From Bifidobacterium felsineum (lineage in GTDB: Bacteria; Actinomycetota; Actinomycetes; Actinomycetales; Bifidobacteriaceae): 64,000 nt of DNA. The DNA lies in the NCBI RefSeq assembly GCF_002802915.1, contig NZ_PEBJ01000001.1, positions 186,001 to 250,000 on the forward strand, in the 5' to 3' direction. Positions 1 to 9,934 of this stretch are shown piece by piece; position 1 is the first letter of the stretch; every line of letters starts with the position of its first letter. The notes beneath the pieces were generated by a model. It searched no databases and was not told where the DNA came from. It was given only the letters and a program-made list of their open reading frames with translations. A program made the position numbers and the translations under genes.

Positions 1-1
1 C

Positions 2-1069
<1,068 letters not shown>

Positions 1070-1245
1070 GCGCATCGGCGGAGCGGCCTGCTGGCTCTAG
1101 TCCCAGCCTTCCAATGTGCAGCTTTCAGTGCCGATGTCGTCAGCTCTTTTCCGGGCCATCCAAGGCTCTACAGCTTTCAGCTGTTATGGCGCAGTACTTG
1201 TTGAAATAGTCAAGATTTGAGCAGTAGGAAAGGAATGGCGGGGTT

Positions 1246-2100
1246 ATGACATTGGAAAATAGTGACGCTGCGCAAGCGCTGGTGCAAGAAATCGTACGTC
1301 GTATTGTGCGTGATACGAGCAAAATGGCTGTTTCGTTCACGCCTGAACTCGATGTGCGCCCTGATTTGCTGGGGAATTTTATCGGAGGCGATTCATATTG
1401 GTCGCCTCAGGGCGTTCCGGTCACATCGGCGGACGGTTCCCCGTTGTACCCGTTGATGCAGATCCGCTGCACGGAGCCCAGTCTGCCAGGGTACCCCACG
1501 CGGGGGCTGCTTCAGTTCTTCATCGGCACGGACATTATGTATGGCTGTGATTTATCCGCCGACTACGATAGCGAAGCCGACAACGATAATCGGTGCGTGC
1601 GCTATATTCCTGAGGTTCCGTCCGTGCTTAGCGGTGCTGAGATTGTGCGGCTTCCGCATATCGGTGCTGATTCCGACCCTGATCTGCACACGCCATTCCG
1701 GTCGAATTTCCATGGTTGCGCGCTGCGGCCGGCGCTTATCGAAGATCCTGTGTCGCACGAATGCGACGAGTTCGAGCCGGCGTACGAAAGCATCATTGCG
1801 GAGTTTGACCCCGCTGTGATCGAGGCAACCGAGGATGCTGTGGGCGATCTTGATCAAGCGGTGATGGACCAACTCAACGCAGTGTCTCCCGGTTCGTGGT
1901 TCCAGATGGGCGGCCACCCGGTGTTCACCCAGTCCGACGTGCGCGAGGACTATGACGATGAGCTCGTGCTGCTGAAGGTGGATAGCTACGACGACGTGCT
2001 GATGTGGGGCGATTCCGGCTGCGCGAACTTCCTCATTCGCCGCGAGGATCTCGAACAGCTCGATTTCTCCCATGTGCTGTACACATGGGATTGCCTCTGA
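1246..2100 (+). CDS. DUF1963 (YwqG-like) protein
   Basis: A 284-residue soluble, acidic protein with no signal peptide or membrane segment. Its pattern fits the DUF1963/YwqG family: a conserved PLMQIRC-type segment, RGLLQFFIG, and the C-terminal QMGGHPVFTQSD followed by LLKVDS and WGDSGCANFLI, the usual closing block. The biochemical role of the family is not established. A ribosome binding site (AGGAAAGGAAT) lies about 10 bases before the ATG. The gene stands alone between fba and purA, with 176 bases to the left and 190 to the right. Confidence 0.8.
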   Translation: MTLENSDAAQALVQEIVRRIVRDTSKMAVSFTPELDVRPDLLGNFIGGDSYWSPQGVPVTSADGSPLYPLMQIRCTEPSLPGYPTRGLLQFFIGTDIMYGCDLSADYDSEADNDNRCVRYIPEVPSVLSGAEIVRLPHIGADSDPDLHTPFRSNFHGCALRPALIEDPVSHECDEFEPAYESIIAEFDPAVIEATEDAVGDLDQAVMDQLNAVSPGSWFQMGGHPVFTQSDVREDYDDELVLLKVDSYDDVLMWGDSGCANFLIRREDLEQLDFSHVLYTWDCL

Positions 2101-2290
2101 GCTCTGGTTCTCCGGCGCGGGGGCATGCGTGGCGTGAGACCGGGCCTTCCGCGAGTAGAGGCCGTAAGGTAACCTAGTCCCCGGCGGAAACGTACGTGGG
2201 AACGCGGCGGCAACGCGCGAAAACGTGCAGAATAACGCGCAAAACACGTACCAAACAACGTACAACAGTGTGCAAATCGGGGAGGCCAAC

Positions 2291-3577
2291 ATGCCTGGAA
2301 TTGTTCTTATTGGTGCCCAGTGGGGCGACGAAGGTAAAGGCAAGGCAACCGATCTGATCGGCACCAAGGTCGATTACGTCGCACGTTTCAACGGCGGCAA
2401 CAACGCTGGCCATAGCGTCGTGGTCGGCAACGAATCCTACGCCCTGCACCTGCTGCCCTCCGGCATCATCAACCCGCACCTGACCCCGGTGATTGGCAAC
2501 GGCGTTGTGGTCGACCCGGAAGTGCTGTTCCAGGAGATTGACGGCCTCGAGGCCCGCGGCATCGACTGCTCCCACTTGAAGGTGAGTGAGGCGGCACACA
2601 TCATCGCCCCATACCACCGCACGCTCGATAAGGTCACCGAGCGCTTCCTCGGCAAGCACAAGATCGGCACCACCGGCCGCGGCATCGGCCCGGCCTACGC
2701 GGACAAGATCAACCGCGTCGGCATCCGCGTCCACGACCTGTTCAACGCCAAGCACCTGCACGACAAGGTTGAGGCCAGCCTGCACCAGAAGAACCAGATG
2801 CTGGTCAAGCTCTACAACCGTCGCCCGATCGACGTGGACCAGACCACTGATGAGCTCTTGAAGCTCGGCGAACGCCTGAAGCCGTACGTGGCCAACACCG
2901 GCCTGATCTTGAACAAGGCGCTCGATGAGGGCAAGACCGTGCTGTTCGAAGGCGCACAGGCCACCATGCTCGATGTGGACCACGGCACCTACCCGTTCGT
3001 CACCTCCTCCAACCCGACCGCCGGCGGCGCCTGCACCGGCACCGGCGTGGGCCCCACCAAGATCACCCGCGTGATCGGCGTCTCCAAGGCGTACGCGACC
3101 CGCGTGGGCGAAGGCCCATTCCCCACCGAGCTGTTTGACGAGTCCGGCGAATGGCTGCGCCAACAGGGCCACGAATTCGGTGTGACCACTGGCCGCCCAC
3201 GTCGCTGCGGTTGGTTCGACGCCGTCGTGAACCGTTACGCCTCCCAGGTCAACGGCTTGACCGACATCGTGCTCACCAAGCTCGACGTGCTCACCGGCCT
3301 CAAGGAAATCCCGATCTGCGTGGCCTACGACGTGGACGGCGAACGTCACGACGATATGCCGACCGATCAGGCCGCTTTCGCCGCCGCCAAGCCGATCTAC
3401 GAGACCATGCCGGGCTGGGATGAAGACATCTCCGACTGCCACACGTTCGAGGAGCTGCCCGCCACCTGCCAGGATTACGTGAAGCGCCTCGAGGAGCTCA
3501 GCAACTGCCGCATCTCCGCCATCGGCACCGGCCCGCAGCGCGATCACATCATTTCCGTGCACTCGCTGATCGACTGA
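2291..3577 (+). CDS. purA: Adenylosuccinate synthetase
   Basis: Catalyses the GTP-dependent joining of IMP and aspartate to adenylosuccinate, the first committed step to AMP. The protein opens [18 protein letters not shown], with the P-loop GDEGKGK and catalytic Asp; NNAGHSVVV carries the catalytic His, and [10 protein letters not shown] the IMP/GTP-contact region. The reading frame is open upstream to 2225, but I place the start at 2291 because GGGGAGGCC precedes it and family members start there, giving 428 residues, the usual length. It sits directly before the crcB pair with a 44-base gap. Confidence 0.96.
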   Translation: MPGIVLIGAQWGDEGKGKATDLIGTKVDYVARFNGGNNAGHSVVVGNESYALHLLPSGIINPHLTPVIGNGVVVDPEVLFQEIDGLEARGIDCSHLKVSEAAHIIAPYHRTLDKVTERFLGKHKIGTTGRGIGPAYADKINRVGIRVHDLFNAKHLHDKVEASLHQKNQMLVKLYNRRPIDVDQTTDELLKLGERLKPYVANTGLILNKALDEGKTVLFEGAQATMLDVDHGTYPFVTSSNPTAGGACTGTGVGPTKITRVIGVSKAYATRVGEGPFPTELFDESGEWLRQQGHEFGVTTGRPRRCGWFDAVVNRYASQVNGLTDIVLTKLDVLTGLKEIPICVAYDVDGERHDDMPTDQAAFAAAKPIYETMPGWDEDISDCHTFEELPATCQDYVKRLEELSNCRISAIGTGPQRDHIISVHSLID

Positions 3578-3621
3578 GCCCGTCCGCTTGGCCCTAGGCT
3601 TATTAGTTGGATATATGACTC

Positions 3622-4665
3622 ATGTCCGATAACACAAGCGATGACGTTAACGCTGAGGTTGCGGACGCGGCTTCTACTGCTGCTTCCGCAACCCCAGCCC
3701 CAACAACTCCAGCAGCTCCAGCCCCAGTAGTCGCACCGGCTCCCACTGCCGAGCCGCAACCCAGCACGATGGAAATCTCCGCGGCCCAGGTTCGCGCACA
3801 ATCCATGCCCAAGCCACAGGGCGCCGCGGCCGTAGCCAATCCGCCGAAGATTCCGCTGGCCCCAATGAAGAAAATGCAGGCCCGATTCAATCCGCTGGCC
3901 GACGGCATGGTCTACCTCGTGGTCTTCCTCGGTGGCACGCTCGGCACCGCCCTGCGCTATGGCTTGAGCTTCCTCGTGCCCGCCACCGCGCAGCCGCTGG
4001 GCTTCTGGCATTTCTTCCACCTGCCCACATTCATCGCGAACATGTGCGCATGCTTCATCTTCGCATGCCTGACCTCGTACCTTTCGCAAGCGGCCTGGAT
4101 CCGCAAGCGCACACGGCAGCTGGTGTCCCGCGGCTTTGGCATGGGCATGTGCGGCGGCTTCTCCACGCTCTCCGCCCTGGCGATCGAGGAACTGACCTCC
4201 CTGCAGACCAGCCATGTACTTGGCGCGGTGTTCTATCTGCTGTTCAGCTTCGTATGCGGTCTGATTGTCGCCGCGGTCGGCGCCAAGCTCGGCTTGGTGA
4301 TCACCGCTCGCAAAACCGCTCGACTTGCCGCTGAAGCACTGCAGCGTCAACAAGCACAAGGTGGATCGGGTCGCCATGTGACTGTCGGCGAAACTGTGCT
4401 GCTCAACTCGCCAAATGCAGCCGATTCGACTGCTTCGACTCAATCAGCTGATGCATCGGCGACTGCTGCGCCTGCTGCCGCGGATGTTCCGTCCGCTTTT
4501 ACCGGCGGTACGCCTGTACCCGCCGAGAATCCAAACGATGCTCCAGCAACTCCAACGGCCGCTCCGCTGGCCCCAACGGCGCCCGCTGAACCATCGTTCG
4601 AACCGGCACCCATCACCGACGAAATCCCCCTCACTGGAGATCCAACTACCGGGGAGGCCCACTGA
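3622..4665 (+). CDS. crcB1: CrcB/Fluc fluoride channel subunit with long Ala/Pro-rich extensions
   Basis: Fluc proteins are small dimeric membrane channels exporting fluoride. Here a core of four predicted helices (about residues 95-230) carries the family block GMCGGFSTLSALAIE and an Asn-containing helix (FIANMCACF). Around it lie an Ala/Pro-rich N-terminal tail (1-90) and a C-terminal tail (235-347) rich in Ala, Pro, Ser and Thr, so the protein is 347 residues instead of about 125. It overlaps crcB2 by one base (TGATG), suggesting translational coupling and a two-gene heteromeric channel, as known where crcB genes are paired. No fluoride riboswitch is recognisable in the 44 upstream bases. 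Confidence 0.88.
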   Translation: MSDNTSDDVNAEVADAASTAASATPAPTTPAAPAPVVAPAPTAEPQPSTMEISAAQVRAQSMPKPQGAAAVANPPKIPLAPMKKMQARFNPLADGMVYLVVFLGGTLGTALRYGLSFLVPATAQPLGFWHFFHLPTFIANMCACFIFACLTSYLSQAAWIRKRTRQLVSRGFGMGMCGGFSTLSALAIEELTSLQTSHVLGAVFYLLFSFVCGLIVAAVGAKLGLVITARKTARLAAEALQRQQAQGGSGRHVTVGETVLLNSPNAADSTASTQSADASATAAPAAADVPSAFTGGTPVPAENPNDAPATPTAAPLAPTAPAEPSFEPAPITDEIPLTGDPTTGEAH

Positions 4666-5036
4666 TGACTTACTTGCTCGTGTGCCTATGCGGCGGCCTT
4701 GGCGCCACTGCACGTTTCGTATTGAACACGTCGATTCAGCAGACCTGGAAGCGACTGTTCCCTCTATCCACGTTCGTCATCAATGTGATCGCCACATTCT
4801 GCGCAGGTCTGGCTGCCGCCGCTTATGCCCAGCAGGTGGTGCCGGAATCCACGTATCTGCTGTTCGTGACCGGTTTCCTCGGCGGTTTCTCCACGTTCTC
4901 CACGGCGATCAACGAGATGGTTTCGCTGTTCCGCAACCGTCACTTCGGCATGGCCACGTTCTATTTGATCGCGACTATTGTGGTGCCGATCATCTGCGTG
5001 ACGCTCGGCTGGCTCGTCGGCAGCACTGTGCACTGA
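4665..5036 (+). CDS. crcB2: CrcB/Fluc fluoride channel subunit
   Basis: A 123-residue membrane protein of ordinary Fluc length. It shows four hydrophobic segments, the Asn-bearing helix TFVINVIATF, and the signature GFLGGFSTFSTAINE. The ATG shares its A with the TGA of the preceding crcB gene, so the pair is almost certainly translated together. Paired crcB genes in other bacteria encode the two halves of a dual-topology channel; that this pair does so is inference. A GGGGAGG sequence just before the start can serve as ribosome binding site. Confidence 0.93.
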   Translation: MTYLLVCLCGGLGATARFVLNTSIQQTWKRLFPLSTFVINVIATFCAGLAAAAYAQQVVPESTYLLFVTGFLGGFSTFSTAINEMVSLFRNRHFGMATFYLIATIVVPIICVTLGWLVGSTVH

Positions 5037-5169
5037 TTATCCGCTAGCCGGCCTCCACGTTATGCGCGTGTAACGAATCGCGCGCACGGTAACGCAAGAG
5101 AAACCTTGGTGCAACGGCATCCGTGGATTGCCTCTCTAGATTGAAAATCAATCCAGAGAGGACAGTTAT

Positions 5170-6600
5170 ATGACAGCCGTAACTCTATCAGTGCGGCGTC
5201 ATCGACTGGGATTATTGCTTATATCCGCAATTTTCGCCCTATTGATGGCGCTATGTATCAGTCTTACTTCGCCCGGCCGCGCATTCGCAGCCGAAGCCGT
5301 TCCCACTTGCAATCCAACTGCGACCAATGGCTGCGTCAACGGCATCCTGCAGGATGCCAACAAGCAGCCGATCGCCAACGTCGAGCTCAAACTTTCCGGT
5401 AAGGAATCCGCCACCGCAACCACGGACGCACAAGGCAACTGGGCGTTCTCGGTCTCCGCGGACGGCAAATACACCGTCACCATGGACGAATCGGTGGCCA
5501 AGCAATATGGCCTCAAAGCCGCCACCGCACAGGTGGAGATAGAAAAGAACAGTTTCGACAAAGCTCGCCAAGTGGTCAGGTTCGATAAACCCGCGCCGGC
5601 CGCCGCAACATCCGGCAGCGGTGGCAGCGGCGCGAGCAGCTCAGGCAAAACCAGCACATCCGCCAACACCAACTCCGACGCCGCAACCACTACCAACGGT
5701 TCCGCAATCGGCGCCAACATCGGCAAACGCGTCTGGCAGCAGCTGTTCTCCGGCATCATCTTCGGCCTGATGCTCGGCCTGATGAGCGTGGGCATGAACC
5801 TGGTGTACGGCACCACAGGGCTGAGCTCCTTCTCCCACGGCGAGCAGGTCTCGCTTGGCGGTCTGATGGCCTACGTCGGCACCCAGGTGCTGCACTGGCC
5901 GCTAATCCCATCCGCGATTTTCGCAGTGCTCATCGGCGCGCTTACCGGCTGGATTCAGAACGAAATCATCTGGGCGCCGCTACGCCGCAAGCGCGTGGGT
6001 ACCATGCAGCAGATGATCGTGACCATCGGTCTTTCCATGGCCCTGCAGTACACCTTCCAGTTCTTCTTCGGCGGCGATATCAAAGGCATCACCAAATCAG
6101 TGTCCGCCAGCTTCAATATCGGCCCGGTCACCACTGATGCACCAACGTTGATCGCGGCAACCATCGCCATCATCGTGATCGTCGGCGTGAGCCTGTTCCT
6201 ATATCGCACCAGACTCGGCCGCGCCACGCGAGCTGTGTCCGACAATGCCGCGCTCGCCGCAGCATCCGGTATCAACGTGGAACAAGTCGTGCGCATCGTA
6301 TGGATTCTCTCCTGCGGCATGGCGGCGCTCTCCGGCGTACTGCTGGGCATCTACCTGAACGGCATCTCCTGGAACACCGGCGCAACCTTGCTGCTACTGA
6401 TGTTCGCAGCGGTTACATTGGGCGGCCTCGGTACCGCGAACGGCGCACTCGTCGGCTCCCTGATCATCGGCATCGTGGCGGATATGAGCTCGCTCATCAT
6501 CCCCAATGACATGCGTTACGCCAGCGCGCTGGCAATTCTTATCATCGTCTTGCTGATTCGCCCGCAGGGTCTGTTCGGCAAGCAGCAAAGGGTGGGCTGA
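5170..6600 (+). CDS. livH: Branched-chain amino acid ABC permease LivH with an extra N-terminal secreted domain
   Basis: Inner-membrane permease of a LIV-type importer. The C-terminal part (about residues 185-476) is an ordinary LivH: MSVGMNLVYGTTGLSSFSHG, the EAA-like region around RVGTMQQMIVTIGLS, and a final RPQGLFG. The N-terminal 180 residues are not part of the family: a signal-peptide-like segment ending GRAFA (about 40), a carboxypeptidase-regulatory/Cna-B-like beta domain (about 57-138, NGILQDANKQPIANVELKLSG), and a Ser/Gly/Thr linker (141-180). A spliced-in frame error is unlikely because the frame is open throughout. The ribosome binding site AGAGAGGACAG precedes the ATG. It is the first gene of livHMGF. 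Confidence 0.93.
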   Translation: MTAVTLSVRRHRLGLLLISAIFALLMALCISLTSPGRAFAAEAVPTCNPTATNGCVNGILQDANKQPIANVELKLSGKESATATTDAQGNWAFSVSADGKYTVTMDESVAKQYGLKAATAQVEIEKNSFDKARQVVRFDKPAPAAATSGSGGSGASSSGKTSTSANTNSDAATTTNGSAIGANIGKRVWQQLFSGIIFGLMLGLMSVGMNLVYGTTGLSSFSHGEQVSLGGLMAYVGTQVLHWPLIPSAIFAVLIGALTGWIQNEIIWAPLRRKRVGTMQQMIVTIGLSMALQYTFQFFFGGDIKGITKSVSASFNIGPVTTDAPTLIAATIAIIVIVGVSLFLYRTRLGRATRAVSDNAALAAASGINVEQVVRIVWILSCGMAALSGVLLGIYLNGISWNTGATLLLLMFAAVTLGGLGTANGALVGSLIIGIVADMSSLIIPNDMRYASALAILIIVLLIRPQGLFGKQQRVG

Positions 6601-6603
6601 ATC

Positions 6604-7587
6604 ATGGATTTTCTCACTATTATTTCCGATACATTGGGCGAACTGATCGCCCCGACCACTGCGGCCTATGTGCTGGCCGCAATCGGCCTCAATATTCACT
6701 TCGGCATGACCGGTTTGATGAACATGGGTCAGGCGGGATTCATGCTGCTGGGCGCCTACGGATTCGCCGTCACCCAGTCGATGGGCGCGAACCTGTTCGC
6801 CTCGGTGTGCGCGGCCATCGCGCTCGCTGTGATTTATGCGCTGCTGCTTGGCATTCCGACCCTGAAACTCGGCCCTGATTATCTGGCTATGGTGACGCTC
6901 GCCGCCGCGGAAATCATCCGTATTATTGGCCGCTCCACAGCCATGACCAAGATTACCGGCGGCTCCGCAGGCATCTCACCGCAGGACTTCACCACCCAGT
7001 TCGAAGGCACGTCGCCGCTGCCCAATGGCGCGACAACCTTCCTGCTGTGGACGTATAACAACAACATCGCGAACTCCTGGTGGCTGCGCATCGTGGCCTG
7101 GATACTGGTGGCTGTGGCGGCACTGCTGTGCTGGCGATGGTTCCACTCCCCGTGGGGACGCGTGCTGAAAGGCATCCGCGAGGATGAGAACGCGATTCGC
7201 TCGCTCGGCAAGAACGTGACCACCTACAAGATGCAGGCGCTGATTCTCGGCGGTATTTTCGGTGCACTCGGCGGCATCATCTTCGTGCTGCCGCGCTCGG
7301 TGCAGCCGGATTCGCTGGGCCGTGCGGTGACGTTCTATACATGGACGATTCTGCTGCTCGGCGGTGCGGCCACGATTTTCGGCCCGATTCTGGGCTCCTG
7401 CCTGCTGTGGGTGCTGCTCACCTTCGTCAAGGAAGTGATGCGCGGGGCCATTCCAGACACGGTGATCTCCTCGAACCAGGTGGAATCGCTCGGTTGGGTG
7501 ATCGTAGGCGTGGCCCTGATGTGCCTCGTGATATTCAGACCGCAAGGCCTCCTGGGAGATCGAAAGGAGCTGGCGTTCGATGCGTGA
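6604..7587 (+). CDS. livM: Branched-chain amino acid ABC permease LivM
   Basis: Second membrane subunit of the LIV importer, 327 residues, with many hydrophobic helices. Recognisable blocks are GLNIHFGMTGLMNMGQAGFMLLG near the N-terminus, GPDYLAMVTLAAAEIIR in the middle, GRVLKGIREDENAIRSLGKN (the EAA loop contacting the ATPases), and the C-terminal IFRPQGLLG. It begins three bases after the livH stop and its end overlaps livG by eight bases, so it is tightly operonic. Confidence 0.96.
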   Translation: MDFLTIISDTLGELIAPTTAAYVLAAIGLNIHFGMTGLMNMGQAGFMLLGAYGFAVTQSMGANLFASVCAAIALAVIYALLLGIPTLKLGPDYLAMVTLAAAEIIRIIGRSTAMTKITGGSAGISPQDFTTQFEGTSPLPNGATTFLLWTYNNNIANSWWLRIVAWILVAVAALLCWRWFHSPWGRVLKGIREDENAIRSLGKNVTTYKMQALILGGIFGALGGIIFVLPRSVQPDSLGRAVTFYTWTILLLGGAATIFGPILGSCLLWVLLTFVKEVMRGAIPDTVISSNQVESLGWVIVGVALMCLVIFRPQGLLGDRKELAFDA

Positions 7588-8557
7588 AATAAAGGAAGTA
7601 AAGCCTGAGGTAAAGCCGTTCCAAGATCTTGCTAAGTGGGCCACCAAAGCCCCAGAGGGCGAGAAGCTGATCTCCACCGCCTACGGCGACAAGGTCACCA
7701 AAGACCTGAAATTCGTGGACAACAAGCCCGGCGTGCACAAACCTGACCCGATTCTGGTGGCGGACCACGTGACCCGCAAATTCGGCGGTATGACCGCTGT
7801 GGACGTTGAGCATTTCGAAATCGAACGCCACGGCATCACCGCGCTGATCGGCCCGAATGGTGCCGGCAAAACCACGTTCTTCAATCTGATGACCGGTTTC
7901 GATACGCCGAACACCGGCGAATGGCGATTCGATGGGCGGGACATGGCTCACATGCAGCCGGAAAAAGTGGCGCGTATGGGCATGGTGCGCACCTTCCAGC
8001 TCACCAAAGTGATGAGCCGACTAACCGTGCTTGACAACATGCTGCTCGGCGCTCCCGTGCAGCCGGGTGAAGGCATGTTCCGCTCGTTGATCCCCGGATT
8101 GTGGAAGAAGCAGGAGCAGGAGAACGTCGAGAAAGCCGAGGCGCTGCTTGAACGTTTCCTGCTCATCAAAAAGAAGGATGATTTCGCCGGTTCGCTTTCC
8201 GGCGGCCAGCGCAAACTGCTCGAAATGGCACGGGCGCTGATGCGCGACCCGAAACTAGTGATGCTTGACGAGCCGATGGCCGGCGTCAATCCGGCGTTGA
8301 AGCAATCGCTATTAGACCACATCATGTCGCTGCGCGAGGAGGGCACCACCGTGTTGTTCGTGGAGCATGACATCAACATGGTGCGCCACATCGCCGACTG
8401 GGTCACCGTAATGGCCGAAGGCAAAATCGTGGCCGAAGGCCAGCCGAAGTCCGTGATGAACGATCCAGCGGTGATCGACGCCTACCTTGGCGCGCATGCC
8501 AACATCGACCTTGGCGATGATTCCGTCCTCGATTTGAAGGAAAGCGAGGAACACTGA
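7580..8557 (+). CDS. livG: Branched-chain amino acid ABC ATP-binding protein LivG
   Basis: ATPase subunit of the LIV importer. Walker A GPNGAGKTT, the signature LSGGQRKLLEMARALM, Walker B LVMLDEPMAGVNP and the H-loop LFVEHDINMV are all intact. The 325-residue protein has about 60 residues before the ABC domain (which begins near ILVADHVTRKFGG), longer than typical LivG (about 255). The start at 7580 overlaps livM by eight bases and follows GAAAGGAG, which supports it. A shorter start is not excluded because the N-terminal stretch looks unconserved. Confidence 0.95.
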   Translation: MREIKEVKPEVKPFQDLAKWATKAPEGEKLISTAYGDKVTKDLKFVDNKPGVHKPDPILVADHVTRKFGGMTAVDVEHFEIERHGITALIGPNGAGKTTFFNLMTGFDTPNTGEWRFDGRDMAHMQPEKVARMGMVRTFQLTKVMSRLTVLDNMLLGAPVQPGEGMFRSLIPGLWKKQEQENVEKAEALLERFLLIKKKDDFAGSLSGGQRKLLEMARALMRDPKLVMLDEPMAGVNPALKQSLLDHIMSLREEGTTVLFVEHDINMVRHIADWVTVMAEGKIVAEGQPKSVMNDPAVIDAYLGAHANIDLGDDSVLDLKESEEH

Positions 8558-9369
8558 TGACTGACAACGAAGACACTTCAACTGTCGATACTTGCCCGCG
8601 TTCCGAAATCCACGTTGGAGAGCCGGCCGGTGAGCCATTGCTCGACGCCGTGGATCTGGTGGCCGGCTACCTGCCCGGCGTCAATATCCTGAATGGCGCT
8701 TCGCTTACCCTGCATAAAGGCGAGATTGTGGGCATTATCGGTCCGAACGGAGCTGGTAAATCCACGCTGCTGAAGTCCTTGTTTGGTCTGGTGCACATCC
8801 ATTCCGGCAAGCTGATCTTCAAAGGCAACGACATCACCAATCTGCGCGCCGACAAGCTCGTCTCCCTCGGCGTGGGCTTCGTGCCACAGACCGAGAACGT
8901 GTTCCCCTCGCTCACCATCGCCGAAAACCTGCACATGGGCGCCTACCAGGCACCCAAAAAGTTCAACGAACGATTCGACTACGTCTGCTCGATCTTCCCC
9001 AAACTCGAGCAGCGCAAGGACCAGCTCGCCGGATCGCTTTCCGGTGGCGAACGGCAGATGGTGGCCATGGCCCGCGCCCTGATGATGAACCCATCCGTGC
9101 TGCTGCTTGACGAGCCTTCAGCCGGCTTGTCTCCAATGCTGCAGGACGAGACCTTCATCCGCGTGCGGCAGGTCAACAAAGCCGGTGTCTCCGTGATTAT
9201 CGTCGAGCAGAATGCCCGCCGATGCTTACAGATTTGCGATCGAGGCTATGTGCTCGACCAGGGGCGCAATGCGTATTCCGGCCGCGGGCGCGATCTGCTC
9301 AACGATCCGAAGGTGATTTCCCTGTATTTGGGCAACCTCGAACAGGAGGTCGCCGAAGAAGGCCGTTGA
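8557..9369 (+). CDS. livF: Branched-chain amino acid ABC ATP-binding protein LivF
   Basis: Second ATPase of the LIV importer, 270 residues. It has Walker A GPNGAGKST, signature LSGGERQMVAMARALMM, Walker B LLLDEPSAGLSP and the H-loop-equivalent IIVEQNARRCL typical of LivF. The ATG shares its A with the livG stop (TGATG), indicating coupling. It ends the tight livHMGF run; the binding protein follows after 565 bases. Confidence 0.96.
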   Translation: MTDNEDTSTVDTCPRSEIHVGEPAGEPLLDAVDLVAGYLPGVNILNGASLTLHKGEIVGIIGPNGAGKSTLLKSLFGLVHIHSGKLIFKGNDITNLRADKLVSLGVGFVPQTENVFPSLTIAENLHMGAYQAPKKFNERFDYVCSIFPKLEQRKDQLAGSLSGGERQMVAMARALMMNPSVLLLDEPSAGLSPMLQDETFIRVRQVNKAGVSVIIVEQNARRCLQICDRGYVLDQGRNAYSGRGRDLLNDPKVISLYLGNLEQEVAEEGR

Positions 9370-9934
9370 TGGCGTGTCTTCGTCGTTGCTCCTCGGTCGA
9401 CGTACCTTCGTACGCCTTCCCTCGGTGCGCCTAGAAGCCACGCGCATCAACGACCTTCTTGCAGACGGCAGATGATACGTGCGTATAACGTGTTTGGTCA
9501 CGCCTTCGGCTTCGGACGGGCGTCTCCGCACACATCACTTGCCTTCTTGTAGAAAGGCGTTGAGTTTTGGCTTCCTCTGATGAGGGAGCTGGCTCGCGAT
9601 AGCGAGACTGAGGGAGAGATCGGCCGGGCGCAAGCATGCCCAAAATCATCTGTAAAAAATGCCTCAAAACCGCATGTTTCCAACAGTTTTCGGGCTTCAT
9701 CAGCTGGTTACATGCGAACAATCTGCACGAATCAACCAGCGCATAGGCTCAAAGCCAAGATTTGAGAACGGGGAACAATCCACAACCGATTGCAAGACCC
9801 GATTGCAAGGCGCAGCTCCTGTTTTTCTCCTACTGCCAGCCTCAATCAATTGCATCAATCATTCGGCACCGCGTTTCCTTATCTCAATCGAAAAGACCAC
9901 TGCCCGAAAGGGAATAGAGAGGATAGGTGGCTTT
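9370..9934 (+). other. Intergenic region livF-livK
   Basis: 565 bases without a convincing gene. It holds one copy of the dispersed palindromic repeat (9572-9620) and a weakly GC-structured stretch after livF. An open frame runs through 9659-9934 into livK, but its translation is not protein-like and lacks a ribosome binding site. No clear terminator with a T-run is visible after livF, so read-through into livK is possible. Confidence 0.5.
9572..9620 (+). repeat. Dispersed palindromic repeat, copy 1
   Basis: Pattern CCTCTGATGAGGGAGCTGGC, a small hairpin (CTCGC-GATA-GCGAG), then GACTGAGGGAGAG. Related copies lie at 19749, 30684 (inside grpE), 32608 and, more diverged, 50724. Confidence 0.75.

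Noticed and set aside
1552..3562. Long minus-strand open frames opposite the DUF1963 gene and purA
   Set aside because: Shadow frames of high-GC genes; residues are low complexity (His, Gly, Val rich) and there are no start signals.
3578..3621. Fluoride riboswitch upstream of the crcB pair
   Set aside because: Only 44 bases lie between purA and crcB1 and they show no riboswitch consensus.
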